Shown here: piece by piece, positions 8,438-16,088 of the stretch
How the letters are laid out: every line of letters starts with the position of its first letter
How positions within the stretch are numbered: the first letter of the stretch is position 1
DNA from: Sphaerisporangium rubeum
GTDB taxonomy: Bacteria; Actinomycetota; Actinomycetes; Streptosporangiales; Streptosporangiaceae
Direction: 5' to 3'
DNA length: 64,000 nt
Assembly (NCBI RefSeq): GCF_014207705.1
Contig: NZ_JACHIU010000001.1
Coordinates: 1,798,001 to 1,862,000, forward strand
The notes under the pieces: generated by a model
The model's input: only the letters and a program-made list of their open reading frames with translations
Database searches by the model: none
Told to the model about the DNA's origin: nothing
Position numbers and translations under genes: made by a program

Positions 8438-8472
8438 CGGCGCCGCCGTCCCTCGAAGGGACGGCGGCGCCG
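8438..8472. terminator. Strong bidirectional terminator hairpin
   Basis: A perfect 15-bp stem (8438-8452 with 8458-8472) with a 5-base loop lies between the convergent secreted-protein gene and S1 protease 2. It resembles the hairpin at 6247-6275, so the duplicated protease unit probably carried its terminator along. Confidence 0.8.
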
Positions 8473-8511
8473 GCGCGGTTTCCCCGGCTGCGCCCGGGGG
8501 TCCTGTGGGCC

Positions 8512-10008
8512 TTATGGCGCGCTGTAACCCAGGGTGTAGGCCCCGGAGCCGCTGTAGGCGTGTACACGGTAGCGGTAGTAGCCCGACGTGCCCGAGTAGG
8601 TGATCGTCTCATCAGGGCCCGACGTGATGCCCTGCGCCACGTTCACCCAGCTCGATCCATTCCATTTCTGCAGGTAAAGGTCGAAGTCCGTGCTGTTCGG
8701 GCCGTCCAGGCAGCCGCTGTGGGTGCCGGAGGCCGTCGTGGTGTAGTACGAGTTGTCCGGCTGGTAGGCGCTGGCGCCGCTGGACAGGCTGCCGGACCGG
8801 GTCTGCTGGTAGCCGGAGCACCCGGTCGGCGGCGGGGTGCCGCCACCGCTGGTGACCAGCGTCAGGCCGTACACCGACAGGGCCTCGTTGACGGGCTGGA
8901 AGTAGGTCGTGCCGCCGCTGGTGCAGTTGCCGGACCCGCCGGAGGTCATGCCCTGGGCCTGGCTGCCGGAGATGAAGGAGCCGCCGGAGTCGCCGGGCTC
9001 GGCGCACACGTTGGTCCGCGTCACCTCGTACACCGTGCCCTGCGAGTAGGTCACGCTCGTGTTGCGCTGCTGCACGGTGCCGCAGTGCCACCCGGTCGTG
9101 GAGCCGGACCGGCAGATCGACGCGCCTTCGACGGCCACGGTGGACCCGCTGACGGTCACATTGGTGCTGCCGCTCTTCACCCACGGCTGCGGGGTCCAGT
9201 TGCTGTTGACCGACACCCAGGCGTAGTCGTTCGTCGGGAACGACGACCCCTGGAAGGTGCCCTGCGACACCTGGTTGAAGCCGGTCGTGGTGGCGCCGGC
9301 CCGGCCGCAGTGGCCGGCGGTGACGAAACCGGGGGTGGTGCCGCGCGTCACGGGGAAGCCGATCGAGCAGCGCGACGAGCCGTTGATGTAGTACGCGTCG
9401 CCGCCGCGCAGGTCGTAGAACGGCTGCGGCTGCTCGGCGGACCTCTCCACCCGCACGAGGTTCTTGTCCACGCCGCTCGCCGCGATGAAGCCGCCGGCCT
9501 CCTCAGGCGCCGAGGACAGCACGACGACGCTGTTGGTGCGCACGTCGACGTACCACACGGGGGTGGACGCCGGCGCGTTCGCGGCGGCCTTGTCGAGCGC
9601 GTCCTTGGCGGCGTTCAGGGAGGCCAGGCTGTTCTTGACGACCTGGGCCTTGACGCCGACGCCGGTGATCGACGCGGCGGCGGCCGCGTCGGAGGTCGCC
9701 ACGGTGAGGGTGGCGGAGGTGGGGCCGCTCAGCCACGAACCGGCGTAGCGGTCGCTGATCTTCTTGCGCAGGCCGACCTCGATCTCGCCGAGCCTGGCCT
9801 CGTTGAGCAGGCGCGACTCGGCCTGCTCCTTGGTGATCCCGAGATCGCGCTGCATGGCCGACACCATGTCTGCGGGCGGCTTCAGCGCGGCCGACACCGA
9901 ACCGGCGGACGGTTCACGGTCGGCGATGGCGACGGCGGGAACGGCGAGCAGCGTGAGGGCACTGATCGCCAAGGCGCAACCGGCGGTGACCGTGCGTCTT
10001 TCGAGCAT
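8512..10008 (-). CDS. Secreted S1 serine protease with C-terminal PPC-like domain
   Basis: 498 aa from the ATG at 10008 (AAGGAGAG upstream; an in-frame start 33 bp earlier is not supported). Layout: signal peptide (1-~29), alpha-lytic-type prodomain (about 40-185), streptogrisin-like catalytic domain with 'TAGHCGRAG', 'NDYAWVSV' and 'EPGDSGGS', then a linker 'GGGTPPPTGC' and a ~90-residue pre-peptidase-C-terminal-like beta-sandwich ('STDFDLYLQKW' and 'YYRYRVHAYSGSGAYTLGY'). PPC domains are usually secretion or substrate-binding modules that may be clipped. It is a paralogue of the gene at 6306 with this extra domain. It lies 86 bp downstream of the co-directional LysR gene, which may regulate it. 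Confidence 0.92.
   Translation of the reverse strand: MLERRTVTAGCALAISALTLLAVPAVAIADREPSAGSVSAALKPPADMVSAMQRDLGITKEQAESRLLNEARLGEIEVGLRKKISDRYAGSWLSGPTSATLTVATSDAAAAASITGVGVKAQVVKNSLASLNAAKDALDKAAANAPASTPVWYVDVRTNSVVVLSSAPEEAGGFIAASGVDKNLVRVERSAEQPQPFYDLRGGDAYYINGSSRCSIGFPVTRGTTPGFVTAGHCGRAGATTTGFNQVSQGTFQGSSFPTNDYAWVSVNSNWTPQPWVKSGSTNVTVSGSTVAVEGASICRSGSTTGWHCGTVQQRNTSVTYSQGTVYEVTRTNVCAEPGDSGGSFISGSQAQGMTSGGSGNCTSGGTTYFQPVNEALSVYGLTLVTSGGGTPPPTGCSGYQQTRSGSLSSGASAYQPDNSYYTTTASGTHSGCLDGPNSTDFDLYLQKWNGSSWVNVAQGITSGPDETITYSGTSGYYRYRVHAYSGSGAYTLGYSAP
9566..9748 (-). repeat. Near-identical prodomain block, copy 2
   Basis: Partner of 7027-7209 in the second S1 protease gene, in the same orientation and reading frame, with one mismatch over 183 bp. 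Confidence 0.85.
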
Positions 10009-10094
10009 GGACTCTCCTTGGGAGATGGGGGGTGCCGCCACCGTAGCCGCGCTCCCGCGCGTCGCCGCACTATCGCTTGGTCCCTATCGCGGGG

Positions 10095-11054
10095 CTATGG
10101 AACCGCGCCGAAATGAGGATTCCGTGCCAGCCACTCCACGTACCGCGTGCTGCGCTCGACGGCGTGGCCGTGCGCGGCTCTGGCGTGGTCGGCCACCGTC
10201 GAGGCGGCGCGGCCGGCGAACGAGTCCACGTGCCAGCCGAGGAGGTGGCGCCACTGGAGCGGCGCGCCGGTCAGCGGCATCATCACCAGGCCCGCGGTGA
10301 GCTGGAACGTCGCCTGGCACAGCGCGACGGCCTTGCCGACCTGGACCAGGTGGAGGCAGGTGGCGACGTCCGATTCGTACACGTTCTTCGGGACGAAGCC
10401 CGCACGCGCGCAGGCACCGGCGAAACAGTCGGTGAAACAGCCGTCTCCCGGCGCGATGGCCCAGCTCTCGTCGGCGAGGACCGCGAGGTCCAGGTCCTTC
10501 TCCCCGGCCAGGGGGTGGCTCTCGGACAGGAGCGCGAACACCGGGTCGGTGCCGACGACCGTCCACGTCATCGATTCCATGGACGGCGGAGGGCTCTCCC
10601 CGCAGGTCCCGATCAGGGCGAAGTCCAGCCGGCCCGCGCCGACCAGCGTGGTGAGTTCCCTGGCCGACCACGAGGTGCGGGTGCTGACCGGCGCGGAGGG
10701 ATGTGCGGCGGTGAGGCGGTCCACGAGGCCGCCGAGGATGGGTCCGTGCGTGGCGCCGATCCGGACGCCGGGGATGCCGGTGTAGGTGTTGGCGAAGCGC
10801 ACCGCTTCTTCCTGCAGTTCCCGTACGGCGGGCAGCAGGACGCGGGCCCTGGTCAGCACGAGCTCCCCGAGGGGTGTCGGCCGGGCTCCGTTGCGGTCAC
10901 GTTCGAACAGCGTGCCCCCGAGGGTGCGCTCGATGCGCTTGAGCTGCGCGGTTAGTGACGGCTGTGCCAGCCCTAACTGGGTGGCGGCCTTGGTGACGCT
11001 CCCGGCCTCGGCGACCGCGCGCACGATCTTGAGGTGTCGGAGCTCCAGATCCAT
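10095..11054 (-). CDS. LysR-family transcriptional regulator
   Basis: 319 aa, the normal length for the family. The N-terminal winged helix-turn-helix is clear ('LRHLKIVRAVAEAGSVTKAA', then 'LGLAQPSLTAQLKRIERTLG'). Residues ~90-290 form the periplasmic-binding-protein-like effector domain, with several cysteines in the middle ('DGCFTDCFAGACARAGF'), which is unusual and could matter for redox sensing. It lies upstream of S1 protease 2 on the same strand, 86 bp from it, so a single transcript or local control is possible. The effector is unknown. Confidence 0.9.
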   Translation of the reverse strand: MDLELRHLKIVRAVAEAGSVTKAATQLGLAQPSLTAQLKRIERTLGGTLFERDRNGARPTPLGELVLTRARVLLPAVRELQEEAVRFANTYTGIPGVRIGATHGPILGGLVDRLTAAHPSAPVSTRTSWSARELTTLVGAGRLDFALIGTCGESPPPSMESMTWTVVGTDPVFALLSESHPLAGEKDLDLAVLADESWAIAPGDGCFTDCFAGACARAGFVPKNVYESDVATCLHLVQVGKAVALCQATFQLTAGLVMMPLTGAPLQWRHLLGWHVDSFAGRAASTVADHARAAHGHAVERSTRYVEWLARNPHFGAVP

Positions 11055-11228
11055 ACCGGGAAGGTACGGCCACGGTGGTATGGCTGCAATGATGTTTTGT
11101 CACGAAATTTGACTGTAAATCGTCGGATCATGCCGAACGAGGCTGTGATCTCGGTAAATGTGCACTTACTTCAACCGAAATTCCTGCGGTATCCCCGCCG
11201 GTTTTCATCGCACCGCCGCACAGAGCCG

Positions 11229-13118
11229 CTAGGCCGGAACGCCGAGCCCCACGACCAATGCGCAGATCTGGAAGGACGCGGCGCCTCGATCGCCGGTGAC
11301 GCGGACCGTGCCGCCGTGACCGGGGAGCCCGAACGTGACCCCGTGCAGGCCCTGCTCCAGCGTCACGCTCACCTGCGCCGAGCCGAGCCGCACGGTCACG
11401 GGCTGGGCCGTACCGCTGATGTACTCCAGGCGTACGAGGTGACGGCGGTCCTCGTGCGCCTCGACCGGCACCGTCGCGCCGCCGGCCCCGGTGGACAGGC
11501 AGCCCTTTCCCGGCCGGTAGGTGTCCCCCGAGATCCGCAGCGGACGCAGCCGTCCACGGTCGTCCAGGACGAGCGGTGCGGGGGACGGCGGCTCGTCCCG
11601 CATCGTCACCCGGTGCACCGGCCGCGCGAACGGCGCCAGCGCGCGGGACGCGCGCGCGTACTCCTCGAACAGCGGCCGTACCAGGTAGCCGGGAAGCTCC
11701 CGGTCGAACACGTCGGCATCCGGCGAGGCATCCCTCAGCGACCGCTCCGCCTCGGCCAGGTAGGCCCGTCCCGGCGTGGTGTCCACGACCCGGACCAGCT
11801 CCGCCGTCGACCACGCCGCGGCCACGGCGAACCCCGCCACCCCCGCGGCGGTCAGTCCGCGTGCGCACCGTGACCAGCCACGCCGCAGCCGGTCCCCGCA
11901 CGCGAACGGCCGCCGGTAGGCGTCGCGCTCACCCGCGAGCGGCAGGAACGCGAGCGTCAGGCACAGCGCCAGCACCGGCGCGGCGTCCGCGACGTACCGG
12001 GTCTCGGCCCCCGCCAGTTCCACGTACCACCCGCCGAGCCGGCCGAGCGCGACCGGCACCACCCCCGCGAGCACCAGATAGCCCGCGAGCAGTCCCCAGC
12101 TCCACGCGGCACGCCGCCGCACCGCCACGCTGACCACGACGAGGAGCAGGAACACCGCGCCGGCCCCGGCCACCGCCGCGTCGGACGGAGCGGCGACCGC
12201 CGCGGTCCGCGCCGCGATCGGGAACCACTCACCCGGCCCGCCGAGCGCCGTCGTCGTGAACGTCCTGGTGACCAGGCCGAGCGCGAACGTGACCACGTCA
12301 CCGGCCGCAGGCAGCCGCGGCCCGCCGGCCGAGGCGCGCGACAGGGTGACGTAGACGGCGGCGTACGCCGCGAGCAGCCCGCCGTGGACGGCCCAGGCGG
12401 CCCGGTGGTCGCGCAGCGTGGCCCACAGCACGGCCCACCCCCGCCGCTTCGTGAAATATCCGGCGGTGACCACGAACAACACGACCGGGATGAGCGCCGC
12501 CTTCACGAAGAAGAGCATCCCGAACAGCACCCACCCCGCCGCCTCCCACAGCCGGGCCCGCGTGCCGGTCCGCAGGAACCGCACGTGCGCCGCCACCGCC
12601 ATCGGCAGCGCGACCAGCAACGGCACCGTGTTCAACGCCGCGGCCCACCAGCTCATCGCCGGCAGCGTGAGTGGCGTGAACAGGAAGACCGCCACCGGCA
12701 CCAGCCCCGCCGGCCGGGTCCCCGCCAGGACCCGCACCATGCGCAGCACCGCGCACCCCGCCGCCGCGTACCCCGCCAGCACGACCCCCGTCACGACCCC
12801 CCAGTCGTACGGCGCGACCCGCGCCACCCCCCACACCACCGCGAAGCCGCCGGGCATGAACTGCCCCCAATGCACCCGTCCGAGATACCCGAGGTCGAAC
12901 CCCGACGCGAAGGCCCGGCCCATGAACTCGAAGTCGTCCTCACGGAAGAACCCCTCCCGCACCACCAGCCACTTCGCCACCACCCCCGCGACGATCAGCA
13001 CCCCGCCGAGCACCAGCCCGGGATACCGTCCCCGGCCCGCTCGCTCACCCTCCTCGACCCCTCCCTCGGCCCCTCCCTCGACCATGGCCTCCGTCACGTC
13101 CTGAGAGCTCACACCCAC
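11229..13118 (-). CDS. Multi-pass membrane protein, GT-C-like
   Basis: 629 aa from a GTG start. An acidic N-terminus (about 30 residues) precedes roughly 9-10 predicted membrane helices through residue ~430 and a C-terminal soluble region of ~200 residues. The first loop carries 'REGFFREDDFEFMGRA'; an acidic pair right after the first helix is the typical place for the catalytic Asp/Glu of polyprenyl-phosphate-dependent GT-C glycosyltransferases. The C-terminal part looks like an outward-facing beta-rich domain. It is divergent from the glycan operon starting at 13250, so I infer a role in envelope sugar transfer; donor and acceptor are unknown. Confidence 0.65.
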   Translation of the reverse strand: MGVSSQDVTEAMVEGGAEGGVEEGERAGRGRYPGLVLGGVLIVAGVVAKWLVVREGFFREDDFEFMGRAFASGFDLGYLGRVHWGQFMPGGFAVVWGVARVAPYDWGVVTGVVLAGYAAAGCAVLRMVRVLAGTRPAGLVPVAVFLFTPLTLPAMSWWAAALNTVPLLVALPMAVAAHVRFLRTGTRARLWEAAGWVLFGMLFFVKAALIPVVLFVVTAGYFTKRRGWAVLWATLRDHRAAWAVHGGLLAAYAAVYVTLSRASAGGPRLPAAGDVVTFALGLVTRTFTTTALGGPGEWFPIAARTAAVAAPSDAAVAGAGAVFLLLVVVSVAVRRRAAWSWGLLAGYLVLAGVVPVALGRLGGWYVELAGAETRYVADAAPVLALCLTLAFLPLAGERDAYRRPFACGDRLRRGWSRCARGLTAAGVAGFAVAAAWSTAELVRVVDTTPGRAYLAEAERSLRDASPDADVFDRELPGYLVRPLFEEYARASRALAPFARPVHRVTMRDEPPSPAPLVLDDRGRLRPLRISGDTYRPGKGCLSTGAGGATVPVEAHEDRRHLVRLEYISGTAQPVTVRLGSAQVSVTLEQGLHGVTFGLPGHGGTVRVTGDRGAASFQICALVVGLGVPA

Positions 13119-13249
13119 CCACCGTCTCCCCGTCGGCCCCTGCCGAGCCTGTCAGCGAAGCCCGGTATATCACGCCTCGTCACGGTCGCCAGGCCCGTAC
13201 GGTCCCCGCCGGTGTACGGCCGGTGTGCTGAGTCCGGCAAGGTGGGGGC

Positions 13250-15118
13250 ATGGCGGGAGGCATGGTGCGGCGGTGGTGGCCTCTCGGCGCCGGGCTGCTG
13301 CTCGGCGTCCTGGCGCTCGGGCCGGCGCTCGGGCCGGGGTTCACGCTGGTCTACGACATGGTGTTCGTGCCGGAGCCGGTGCTCGGGCCCACGGCGTTCG
13401 GCCTGACCGGCACGCTGCCGCGCGCGGTGCCGAGCGACGCGCTGGTGGCGCTGCTCGGGGTCGTGCTTCCCGGCGAGGCGGTGCAGAAGGTCGTCCTGCT
13501 CGCGATCTTCGTGCTGGCGTGCTCGGGGGTGGCGGCGCTGCTCCAGGGTGAGCGGGTCGCGGTGCGGCTGGCCGGAGCGGTGTTCTACGCCTGGAACCCG
13601 TTCGTCGCGGAGCGGTTGTTCCTCGGCCAGTGGGCCCTGCTGCTGGGGTACGCGGGGTTGCCGTGGGTCGTGCGCGGGGTGATCGGCGGGTGCCGGCGCG
13701 GATGGCCGGCCGCGCTGCTGCCGGCCGCGGCCGGGGGGTTCATGGCGATGATCGTCACGGCGCTGACCGTCGTACCCGTGGCCGGGGACGTGGCCGGTCG
13801 CCGTCTCACGAGGACGGCGCGGGTGGCCGCGGCGTGCCTCGTGCTGAGCCTGCCGTGGCTGGTGCCGAGCCTGCTCGCCGGACGGGACGTGCCGGGGGAC
13901 ACGGCGGGGGTGGCGGCGTTCGCGGCGCGCGCCGACTCGCCGTTCGGGGTGTACGCGAGCCTGCTGACGTTGTCGGGGGTGTGGAACGCGGAGGTCGTGC
14001 CAGGCGGGTACGACGCCGTGGTCCCCGCGGCGCTGCGGCTCACGCTCGCGGTCGTGGCCGTGGCGGCGTTCGTGCCGACACGGCACCTGCCGGGACGGCG
14101 GGGGCTGCTCGTCGCTGCGGTGGCCGGATTCCTGGTGGCGGCACTCGGCACCGTGGAGCCGGGCCGTGCGCTGCTGCGCGGGCTGATCGGGTTCTGGCCG
14201 GGGTTCGCGGTGCTGCGGGACGCGCAGCAGTACGTCGCGCCGCTGGCCCTGGTGCAGGCCCTGGGGTTCGCGGCGGCCACCCGGTGGCTGCTCGGGGAGA
14301 GGAGCGTGCGGCCGGCCGGACAGATCGGCGGGGACGGGTCACCGGAGGCGGGAGCCCGCGAGGCGGGTGCCGACCGGGGTGACGGCAGGACAGCTCACCA
14401 GACCGCCGGGGACGGATCGACGGAGGCGGTTGCCCCCCGCGAGGTGGGTGACGGCCGGACGGCTCGCCGTACCGCCGGGGTGGGGAGGCGTGCTCAGGTG
14501 ACCGTGGCCGTGGTGATGGCGCTCGCGCCGGTGCTGTCGCTGCCGGGACTCGCGGCCGGCGGGTCCGGACGGCTGGACCCGGTCGCCTATCCGCGCGACT
14601 TCGACCGGGTGCGCGCGATCGTGGCGGCGGACCGGCAGGTGGGGGACGTGCTGCTGCTGCCGTGGGAGTCGTACCGCCGGTACACCTGGAACGGGGACCG
14701 CGCCTCGCTGGACCCCCTGCCTCGGTTTCTGCCGCGGCGGGTGGTGTGGAACGACGCGGTGCGGGTCGGGGACGTCGTGGTCGGCACCGAGGACCCGAGA
14801 GCGCGGGACCTCGCCGCCGTGGTGCGAGGGCCGATCACAGGGCCGATCACAGAGAGCCTGCGGCGCGCGGGGGTGCGGTTCGTCGTGGTGGACGAGCCAC
14901 GTGACCGTGACCTGTTCCATGATCGCCTCGCGGGCGCCGCGCTCACGTACGCGGGACCGGATCTGCGGCTGTACACGGTCCCCGGCCCGGTGCCGGCGCA
15001 GGTGCCGGGACGGAAGTGGCTGGTCGTGGCACTGGGATGGTTTGTTGCGGTTTCGTATATCTGCTTCCATCTTGTTGGATCGCGTTCTAATGTCGGCTGC
15101 ACGCGAACCGAGGGATAG
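13250..15118 (+). CDS. Multi-pass membrane protein of the AftD-linked envelope locus
   Basis: 622 aa with about 11-12 hydrophobic helices through residue ~450 and an extracytoplasmic C-terminal domain, then a last helix ('WLVVALGWFVAVSYICFHL'). 'YAWNPFVAERLFLGQWALLL' resembles the conserved 'NPF...R' segment seen near the start of AftD-type and related actinobacterial envelope proteins. Size and neighbours fit the mycobacterial Rv0226c-type membrane protein. Residues ~355-415 are a hydrophilic, repeat-rich insertion between helices. It is the first gene of an apparent operon (13250 to 21706) with short gaps. I infer a polyprenyl-linked sugar transferase or flippase-like role; no catalytic assay motif is certain. 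Confidence 0.65.
   Translation: MAGGMVRRWWPLGAGLLLGVLALGPALGPGFTLVYDMVFVPEPVLGPTAFGLTGTLPRAVPSDALVALLGVVLPGEAVQKVVLLAIFVLACSGVAALLQGERVAVRLAGAVFYAWNPFVAERLFLGQWALLLGYAGLPWVVRGVIGGCRRGWPAALLPAAAGGFMAMIVTALTVVPVAGDVAGRRLTRTARVAAACLVLSLPWLVPSLLAGRDVPGDTAGVAAFAARADSPFGVYASLLTLSGVWNAEVVPGGYDAVVPAALRLTLAVVAVAAFVPTRHLPGRRGLLVAAVAGFLVAALGTVEPGRALLRGLIGFWPGFAVLRDAQQYVAPLALVQALGFAAATRWLLGERSVRPAGQIGGDGSPEAGAREAGADRGDGRTAHQTAGDGSTEAVAPREVGDGRTARRTAGVGRRAQVTVAVVMALAPVLSLPGLAAGGSGRLDPVAYPRDFDRVRAIVAADRQVGDVLLLPWESYRRYTWNGDRASLDPLPRFLPRRVVWNDAVRVGDVVVGTEDPRARDLAAVVRGPITGPITESLRRAGVRFVVVDEPRDRDLFHDRLAGAALTYAGPDLRLYTVPGPVPAQVPGRKWLVVALGWFVAVSYICFHLVGSRSNVGCTRTEG
14318..14486 (+). repeat. Degenerate ~70-bp tandem repeat inside the 622-aa membrane protein
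   Basis: About 2.4 imperfect units start at 14318, 14388 and 14457, each opening 'ggacag/ggacgg' and containing 'gccggggacgg' and 'cgcgagg'. They encode the hydrophilic loop between transmembrane helices. Unit lengths of 70 and 69 bp mean the first junction shifts frame relative to the second. Confidence 0.5.
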
Positions 15119-15133
15119 CCGAGGAGCCGAGTG

Positions 15134-15262
15134 ATGCGCCTGCTGATAGCGATAGTCGCAGGAGTCCTGCTCGCGCTCGGCGCCGGCGTGAGCGTGGTCA
15201 ACCTCGCCGCCCCGTCCCCCGTTCCCGTGAACAAGCCGTTGTACAACTACGGCACCCGCTGA
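15134..15262 (+). CDS. DUF2613-like mini membrane protein
   Basis: 42 aa: a short Arg-containing start, one hydrophobic helix (about residues 3-26), a Pro-rich stretch and the C-terminus 'VNKPLYNYGTR'. The ending matches my recollection of the actinobacterial DUF2613 family (ending roughly N-K-x-L-Y-x-Y-G-x-R); the mycobacterial Rv0236A mini-protein sits beside aftD. GAGGAG 7-12 bp before the ATG supports translation. It lies 15 bp after the 622-aa gene and 12 bp before the GT2 gene, inside the same operon. Likely a secreted or single-pass envelope peptide; function unknown. Confidence 0.72.
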   Translation: MRLLIAIVAGVLLALGAGVSVVNLAAPSPVPVNKPLYNYGTR

Positions 15263-15274
15263 CTCGGCCGCGCC

Positions 15275-16081
15275 ATGGTCTCCCCCCAGGCTTTCGGCGC
15301 GCCCGGCGGCCCGGCCCTGCTGGAACTGGTGGTCCCCGCGTTCAACGAGGAGGACCGCCTTCCGGCAGGGCTGGCCGCGCTGTGCGCGAAGCTCGCCGAG
15401 CTGCGCGTCAGGGCCCGCGTCATCGTGGTCGACAACGCGAGCACCGACGCGACCCCGGACATCGTCCGCGACTGGCCGGCATCCCCCGTGCCGGTACGGC
15501 TGGTGCGCTGCGCCGTCAAAGGCAAAGGCGCCGCCGTGCGCACCGGCCTGCTCGCCACCACCGCACCGCTGGTCGGGTTCTGCGACGTGGACATGGCGAC
15601 CGACCTGTCCGCGCTCGACCCGGCGATGGCGCTGCTCGGCATGGGGTACGCCGCCGTCATCGGCTCGCGCGCCGACCCCGCCTCGGTGGTGGAGGCCAGG
15701 CACAGCCCGTTGCGCCGGGTCGGCGCCAAGGTGTTCCGCGGCCTGGCCCGCCAGATCGTCGGCGACATCGGCGACACCCAGTGCGGCTTCAAACTGTTCC
15801 GCGGCACCGAGGCCCGTGAGGTCGCCGCGTTGCTGCGGTGCGACGGCTTCGCGTTCGACGTCGAGCTGCTCGCGCGGTTCCGCGCACGGGGGCTCGCCGT
15901 GCGCGAGATCCCGGTGCACTGGCGCGACATGTCCGGCTCGACCTTCTCGTGCCTGCGCCACGGGATCGGCGTGTTCGCCGAGATGGGGGCCATCTGGCGG
16001 GACGTCGGCCTCGCCTCCGGTGTGCGCCACCTGCCGGCGCCGCGCGCCTCGTACCGCGACTCGGCCTCGACGGCGGCCTGA
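15275..16081 (+). CDS. Family 2 glycosyltransferase (polyprenyl-phosphate sugar synthase type)
   Basis: 268 aa, a single cytosolic GT-A domain. 'LVVPAFNEEDRL' is the nucleotide-binding start, 'VVDNASTDAT' the second strand motif, and 'VGFCDVDMATD' holds the metal-binding Asp residues. 'GDIGDTQCGFKLFRG' matches the dolichol/polyprenyl-phosphate glucosyl- and mannosyltransferase subgroup. No C-terminal membrane anchor is visible. It probably makes a lipid-linked monosaccharide donor used by the GT-C proteins of this locus. It is the third gene of the operon, 12 bp after the DUF2613-like gene and 7 bp before the GT4 gene. Confidence 0.85.
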   Translation: MVSPQAFGAPGGPALLELVVPAFNEEDRLPAGLAALCAKLAELRVRARVIVVDNASTDATPDIVRDWPASPVPVRLVRCAVKGKGAAVRTGLLATTAPLVGFCDVDMATDLSALDPAMALLGMGYAAVIGSRADPASVVEARHSPLRRVGAKVFRGLARQIVGDIGDTQCGFKLFRGTEAREVAALLRCDGFAFDVELLARFRARGLAVREIPVHWRDMSGSTFSCLRHGIGVFAEMGAIWRDVGLASGVRHLPAPRASYRDSASTAA

Positions 16082-16088
16082 CGCGCGC

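Noticed and set aside
8035-10116. 693-aa plus-strand open frame
   Set aside because: It is antisense to S1 protease 2, whose signal peptide and catalytic triad are unmistakable. It resembles the frame at 5541 only because the proteases are paralogues.
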